A stretch of 8,100 bases of DNA from Candidatus Bathyarchaeota archaeon B23. Its GTDB lineage: Archaea; Thermoproteota; Bathyarchaeia; TCS64; B23. The DNA lies in assembly GCA_001593875.1 (NCBI GenBank), contig LUCA01000023.1, positions 1 through 8,100 on the forward strand, read 5' to 3'. The translations under genes were made by a program, and so were the position numbers. Below the pieces are notes generated by a model. The model was not told the origin of the DNA and searched no databases. It was given only the letters and a program-made list of their open reading frames with translations. This document shows positions 4,340 through 8,100 of this stretch, one piece after another (the stretch's first letter is position 1; each line of letters opens with the position of its first letter).

Positions 4340-6882
4340 TGGGGAGCCCTCTTCTAGTAGGGGTGAAGGAGATAGGGACTGAGGGGAGGATCGCCCCCGA
4401 CGATCTCTCAACCTGCTATCTTCTATCAGCCGGCTACGATGGGGAGGCTGAGAAGGCCTTCCTCCGCCTCTATGAGCCGGGGGAGCAGCGGATATATCTC
4501 TGGTACGACAACACGGGGCATCTCCCCTACTGTATCTCCAAGAGGCCTAGGGAGGAGCTGGAGCACAACGAGGAGTTGGTGAAGCACCCCGGCTTCCTGA
4601 GGCTGGAGGAGGTCAAGCGCTACGACTCCCTCAGAGATGAGTGGATAAGGGTGACGAGGGTCGTCGCCTCCAACCCCCTGGCGATAGGGGGGCAGGGGAA
4701 GGGCGATATTAGGCATATACTCGGCGAGAGCTGGGAGAGCCACATCAGGTATTACCAGAACTACATCTACGACTACGGCCTCATCCCCGGGATGCCCTAC
4801 AGGGTCGTCGACGGGAGCCTGGTTGAGGATTACACGCTTCCCGGGGCCGTTGAGCGGCGATTGGAGGGGCTCCTGGAGGGGGTGGAGCCGGAGTTTAGGG
4901 AGAAGATGCGGGAGTGGGCGAGGCTGCTGGAGTGCCCCGTGCCCGAGCTGAGGAGGGCGGCTATAGATATCGAGGTTGGGGGGGCCGTCGCCGAGAGGGT
5001 GCCCAACCCCGAGAGGGCTGACGACCCCATCATCGCCATCTCCATAGTCTCCAGCGACGGCGTGAGGAGGGTCCTCCTCCGAGATGAGAAGAGGGGGAGG
5101 CTGGAGGTCGATGGGGGCGAGGTGGAGCTGATGCCGGAGGAGGAGATGATCCGGGAGGCCTTCAGGGTGCTGGATGACTACCCCATCGTCCTCACCTTCA
5201 ACGGCGACGACTTCGACCTCCGATACCTCAGGAACAGGGCTAGGAGGCTGGGCTTCCCGAGGGAGGCGACCCCCATCTCCATAGGCCGACGCTTCGCCTC
5301 CCTCCGCTACGGCCTCCACATCGACCTCTACAGGTTCTTCCAGAACAGGTCGATCCAGATCTACGCCTTCGGAGACCGATATAGGGAGAACACTCTCGAC
5401 GAGGTGGCCTCCACCATCCTCGGCAGGGGGAAGATCGAGGTCTCCGACATCTCCAGGCTGACTCCGAGGGAGCTGGCGAGATACTGCCTACGGGATGCGG
5501 AGCTCACCTATGAGCTCACAGCCTTCAACGACGACCTGGTGATGAGGCTGATGGTCCTCCTCAGCAGGATCAGCAAGATGACGATGGAGGACGTCACCAG
5601 GCAGGGCGTCAGCCGATGGATCCTCACCCTCCTGGAGTATGAGCATCGACGCCTGGGATGGCTGATACCCAACGTGGAGGACATCATAGAGGTGAAGGGC
5701 GTCACGGCGACGAAGGCCATCATCAAGGGGAAGAAGTATCTGGGGGCCATCGTCACCGCCCCCAAGCCAGGAGTCCACTTCGACGTGACGGTGCTGGACT
5801 TCGCCTCGCTCTACCCCTCAGCCATCAGGAACTGGAACCTCAGCTACGAGACCATCCTCTGCCCCCACGGGGAGTGTAGGGGGAACCTCATCCCAGGGAC
5901 GCCCCACTGGGTCTGCACCAAGCGTCGGGGGATGATGAGCCTCATCATCGGGAGCCTCCGAGACCTACGGGTGAGGTGGTATAAGCCGATGTCCAAGAAC
6001 CAGGAGATAACGGGGGAGGAGAGGGCCTACTACAACGTGGTTCAGAGCGCCCTCAAGGTCTTCCTGAACGCCGCCTACGGCGTCTTCGGCTCCGAGGCCT
6101 TCCCGCTGTATTGTCCACCGCTGGCTGAGAGCACCGCCGCCATAGGCCGCTACGCCATGACGAGCGCCGTGGAGGTGGCGAGGAAGCTGGGCATCGAGGT
6201 GGTCTACGGGGACACGGACAGCGTCTTCCTGGAGCACCCCTCCGAGCGTCAGATCGAGAGCCTCCTCAAGTGGGCCGACGAGGAGCTGGGCATCGAGCTG
6301 GACGTCGACAAGGTCTATCGATACGTCATCTTCTCCAGGAGGAAGAAGAACTACCTCGGCGTCTACCCCGATGGGAGCGTCGACATCAAGGGGCTGACGG
6401 GTAAGAAGAGGCATATTCCGCCGCTGTTGAAGTGGGCCTTCCAGGAGTTGACCCGCATCTTGGGCCGGGTTGAGAGGCCTGAGGAGATGGAGGAGGCGAA
6501 GGAGGAGATCAAGCGGCTCGTCCGATCGGTCTATAGGAGGCTGAGGGAGCGGGACTTCGAGCTGGATGAGGTGGCCTTCAGGGTGATGCTGGGGCGGAGG
6601 CTGAAGAGCTATGAGACCCGCCCCCAGCACGTGAAGGCGGCGAGGATGCTCCAGGAGCGGGGAGTGGAGCTGGGGGCCGGCGACATCATAAGCTACGTCG
6701 TCACCAGGGGCGGCGTCAAACCCGTTCAGCTGGCCTCCAGGAGGGATGTGGACATCGAGAAATACATCGAGTATCTGGAGTCGATGTTCGAGCAGCTCCT
6801 CGACGCCCTGGGCATAGACTTCGACGAGCTCGTAGGCCGACCGAGGGCGACGACCCTCGACAGCTTCCTCAGAGGTGGGTGA
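4339..6882 (+). CDS. polB: Family-B DNA polymerase, archaeal PolB1/Dpo1-like
   Basis: This complete 847-residue replicative-type polymerase has both active sites intact. The 3'-5' exonuclease has Exo I AIDIE (208-212; D210, E212), Exo II FNGDDFD (287-293; D290) and Exo III YCLRDAE (382-388; D386). The polymerase has motif A LDFASLYPS (486-494; D487), motif B KVFLNAAYG (573-581; K573) and motif C YGDTDS (623-628; D625, D627). KKNYLGVY (669-676) and PQHVKAA (762-768) match Sulfolobus Dpo1 closely. No intein interrupts motifs A, B or C, common insertion sites in archaeal PolB. The C-terminus TTLDSFL (838-844) resembles a degenerate PIP box for PCNA binding. A Cys/His cluster lies after motif A (508-526). 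The start is GTG 4339, overlapping the speB stop by one base; GTG 4363 is possible. Inferred role: genome replication and/or repair. Confidence 0.95.
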   Translation: MGSPLLVGVKEIGTEGRIAPDDLSTCYLLSAGYDGEAEKAFLRLYEPGEQRIYLWYDNTGHLPYCISKRPREELEHNEELVKHPGFLRLEEVKRYDSLRDEWIRVTRVVASNPLAIGGQGKGDIRHILGESWESHIRYYQNYIYDYGLIPGMPYRVVDGSLVEDYTLPGAVERRLEGLLEGVEPEFREKMREWARLLECPVPELRRAAIDIEVGGAVAERVPNPERADDPIIAISIVSSDGVRRVLLRDEKRGRLEVDGGEVELMPEEEMIREAFRVLDDYPIVLTFNGDDFDLRYLRNRARRLGFPREATPISIGRRFASLRYGLHIDLYRFFQNRSIQIYAFGDRYRENTLDEVASTILGRGKIEVSDISRLTPRELARYCLRDAELTYELTAFNDDLVMRLMVLLSRISKMTMEDVTRQGVSRWILTLLEYEHRRLGWLIPNVEDIIEVKGVTATKAIIKGKKYLGAIVTAPKPGVHFDVTVLDFASLYPSAIRNWNLSYETILCPHGECRGNLIPGTPHWVCTKRRGMMSLIIGSLRDLRVRWYKPMSKNQEITGEERAYYNVVQSALKVFLNAAYGVFGSEAFPLYCPPLAESTAAIGRYAMTSAVEVARKLGIEVVYGDTDSVFLEHPSERQIESLLKWADEELGIELDVDKVYRYVIFSRRKKNYLGVYPDGSVDIKGLTGKKRHIPPLLKWAFQELTRILGRVERPEEMEEAKEEIKRLVRSVYRRLRERDFELDEVAFRVMLGRRLKSYETRPQHVKAARMLQERGVELGAGDIISYVVTRGGVKPVQLASRRDVDIEKYIEYLESMFEQLLDALGIDFDELVGRPRATTLDSFLRGG

Positions 6883-6886
6883 AGCC

Positions 6887-6894
6887 TTTATATT
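6887..6894 (+). promoter_or_regulatory. TATA box of asnS
   Basis: TTTATATT begins 4 nt after the polB stop and is the only AT-rich patch in the 42-nt gap. It predicts a start near 6916, giving a leader of about 8 nt before ATG 6925. asnS therefore probably has its own promoter and is not just a distal gene of the polB operon. Confidence 0.6.
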
Positions 6895-6924
6895 CCCTCC
6901 GCTTGGTAGGAGTAGTGGTTAGGG

Positions 6925-8100
6925 ATGGGCCTCGTAGAGATAGCCTCCATACTCGACGGGGAGCACGACGGCGAGGAGGTCTCCATCAGGGGGTGGATGT
7001 ATAACAGGCGTAGCAGCGGCGGTATCCACTTCCTCATGGTTAGGGACGGCAGCGGGGTCATCCAGTGCACCCTCTCCAGGGATAGGGCGGATGAGGAGAC
7101 CTTCATGAGGGTTGGGAAGCTCCCCCTGGAGTCCGTTGTGGAGCTTAGGGGCCTAGTCCGAGTGGATGAACGGGCCCCCTATGGAAGGGAACTCTCCATC
7201 AGGGGGGTCAATAATCTCCAGGAGGCTCAGCCCGGATACCCGATCACGAGGAAGAGGCATGGCATCGACTTCCTCCTAGATCACAGGCACCTCTACGTCA
7301 GGGACCCCAAGATGCAGGCCATCCTCAGGATCAGGTCCAAGGTCCTAGAGGCGGCGAGGGATTGGATGAGGGAGCATGGCTACACGGAGACGCACTCGCC
7401 GAGCTTCATCACCGCCGCCTGCGAGGGCGGGGCCACCCTCTTCAGCGTCGACTACTTCGGCAGGAAGGATGTCTACCTCACCCAGAGCTGGCAGCTCTAC
7501 GCCGAGGCCCTCATCTACACCCTCGGCAAAATATACACCATCGCCCCCAGCTTCAGGGCTGAGAAGAGCAGAACCCGTAGGCATCTCGCCGAGTATTGGC
7601 ACCTGGAGGTGGAGGAGCCCTGGACGGATCTCTGGGGCATCATGGAGGTCGGCGACGAGCTCGTCACCCACATCTGTCACAGGGTGGCGGAGGAGATGCC
7701 CCGAGAGCTGAGGGGCCTGGGCAGAGACCCTGGAGAGCTGCTGAGGCTGGAGCCCCCCTATCCCAGGATCACCTACGATGAGGCCCTGGAGATGCTGCGT
7801 GGAGACGGCGTAGAGCTGGAGTGGGGCGACGACTTCGGCTGGAGGGAGGAGGAGCCCCTGACCAAGCATTTCGACACCCCCTTCTGGGTCACCCACTACC
7901 CCGTCGGCGTCAAGGCCTTCTACCACAAGCCCAACCCCGAGAGGCCTGAGGTCACCCTGTCGGCTGATATGCTGGCGCCGGAGGGCTACGGCGAGATCAT
8001 CGGCGGGGGACAGCGCATCGACGACTTCGAGGAGCTGCTCACCCGCATCGTCGAGGAGGGTCTGAGGCCTGAGGATTACAGCTGGTATCTCGACCTCAGG
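6925..8100 (+). CDS. asnS: Asparaginyl-tRNA synthetase, archaeal type (3' end outside window)
   Basis: The first 392 residues of a class IIb aminoacyl-tRNA synthetase are present. The N-terminal OB-fold anticodon-binding domain spans about 16-98 (VSIRGWMYNRR, FLMVRDGSGVIQCTL). The catalytic domain begins with motif 1 near 135-160 (ending HSPSF). CEGGATLF (166-173) and VYLTQSWQLYAEA (183-195) follow, then motif 2 FRAEKSRTRRHLAEYWHLEVE (210-230). The RAEKSxTRRHLAE form is typical of AsnRS; AspRS normally has an RAEExxTxRHLxE form. The OB domain argues against the related AsnRS-like asparagine synthetase, which lacks it. GEIIGGGQRIDDFEELLTR (356-374) precedes motif 3, which lies past the window end with an estimated 40-50 residues. 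The enzyme charges tRNA-Asn with asparagine directly. ATG 6925 is the first start in frame, with a weak AGGAG at 6908-6912. Confidence 0.9.
   Translation, partial: MGLVEIASILDGEHDGEEVSIRGWMYNRRSSGGIHFLMVRDGSGVIQCTLSRDRADEETFMRVGKLPLESVVELRGLVRVDERAPYGRELSIRGVNNLQEAQPGYPITRKRHGIDFLLDHRHLYVRDPKMQAILRIRSKVLEAARDWMREHGYTETHSPSFITAACEGGATLFSVDYFGRKDVYLTQSWQLYAEALIYTLGKIYTIAPSFRAEKSRTRRHLAEYWHLEVEEPWTDLWGIMEVGDELVTHICHRVAEEMPRELRGLGRDPGELLRLEPPYPRITYDEALEMLRGDGVELEWGDDFGWREEEPLTKHFDTPFWVTHYPVGVKAFYHKPNPERPEVTLSADMLAPEGYGEIIGGGQRIDDFEELLTRIVEEGLRPEDYSWYLDLR

Noticed and set aside
4426..5319. Long minus-strand open frame (297 codons) antisense to polB
   Set aside because: Its translation is low-complexity (Pro, Leu, Val, Glu rich) with no recognisable domain, and it lies wholly over the conserved exonuclease region of polB. 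GC-rich codon bias explains the lack of stops.
5800..6240. Possible intein insertion in polB motifs A to C
   Set aside because: The motifs run through without interruption, and the total length of 847 residues leaves no room for an intein.
5965..6630. Minus-strand open frame (221 codons) antisense to the polB palm and thumb
   Set aside because: Same Pro/Leu/His-rich shadow composition, no start context or promoter, and it overlaps motifs B and C of a certain gene.
7345..7926. Minus-strand open frame (193 codons) over asnS
   Set aside because: It covers the invariant motif 2 region of AsnRS and shows no protein-family features.

Overview
The window is a densely packed, GC-rich (about 60% by eye) archaeal chromosomal segment. 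Promoters are of TATA type, leaders are very short, genes overlap or abut, and the gene content is archaeal: a DUF211 protein, an archaeal-type agmatinase, a PolB1/Dpo1-like family-B DNA polymerase and an archaeal asparaginyl-tRNA synthetase. The polymerase most resembles Sulfolobus Dpo1 as I remember it: the motif A neighbourhood, the KKNYxGVY segment, the PQHVKAA segment and the short PIP-like tail. This points to the TACK side of the Archaea, perhaps a Bathyarchaeia-like lineage. The phylum is an inference. Arginine is mostly AGG, and NTC/NTG codons dominate, so the opposite strand carries many long open shadows.

Layout. Positions 1-705 (minus) hold a RimK-type ATP-grasp ligase whose C-terminus lies outside the window. 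A divergent promoter region with two inverted TATA boxes (735-772) separates it from a CaCA/CAX-like cation exchanger (788-1825, plus). Next comes a TrmO/TsaA-family gene (about 1923-2390, plus). It runs into a convergent VIT1/CCC1-like membrane protein (2391 to about 3044, minus) with no base between the stop codons. A second divergent promoter region (3045-3185) contains two small hairpins and opens a plus-strand operon: DUF211 (3186-3458), agmatinase (3464-4339) and DNA polymerase B (4339-6882). The gap inside this operon is 5 nt and the speB-polB overlap is 1 nt. A separate TATA box just past the polB stop drives asnS (6925 to beyond 8100), which is cut by the window edge.

How the genes fit together. 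The last part is information processing: replication/repair polymerase, tRNA charging and, through TrmO, tRNA modification. Agmatinase makes putrescine for polyamines. The two membrane proteins (CaCA exchanger and VIT-like) and DUF211 could form a loose divalent-cation theme, but this rests on adjacency alone. There is no rRNA, tRNA, CRISPR array, transposon or phage module, and no stretch above 300 bases lacks a gene. I found no convincing undescribed multi-gene system. The best leads are the divergent promoter architectures, the hairpin leader of the VIT-like gene, the translationally coupled speB-polB junction and a Cys/His cluster in the polymerase palm.
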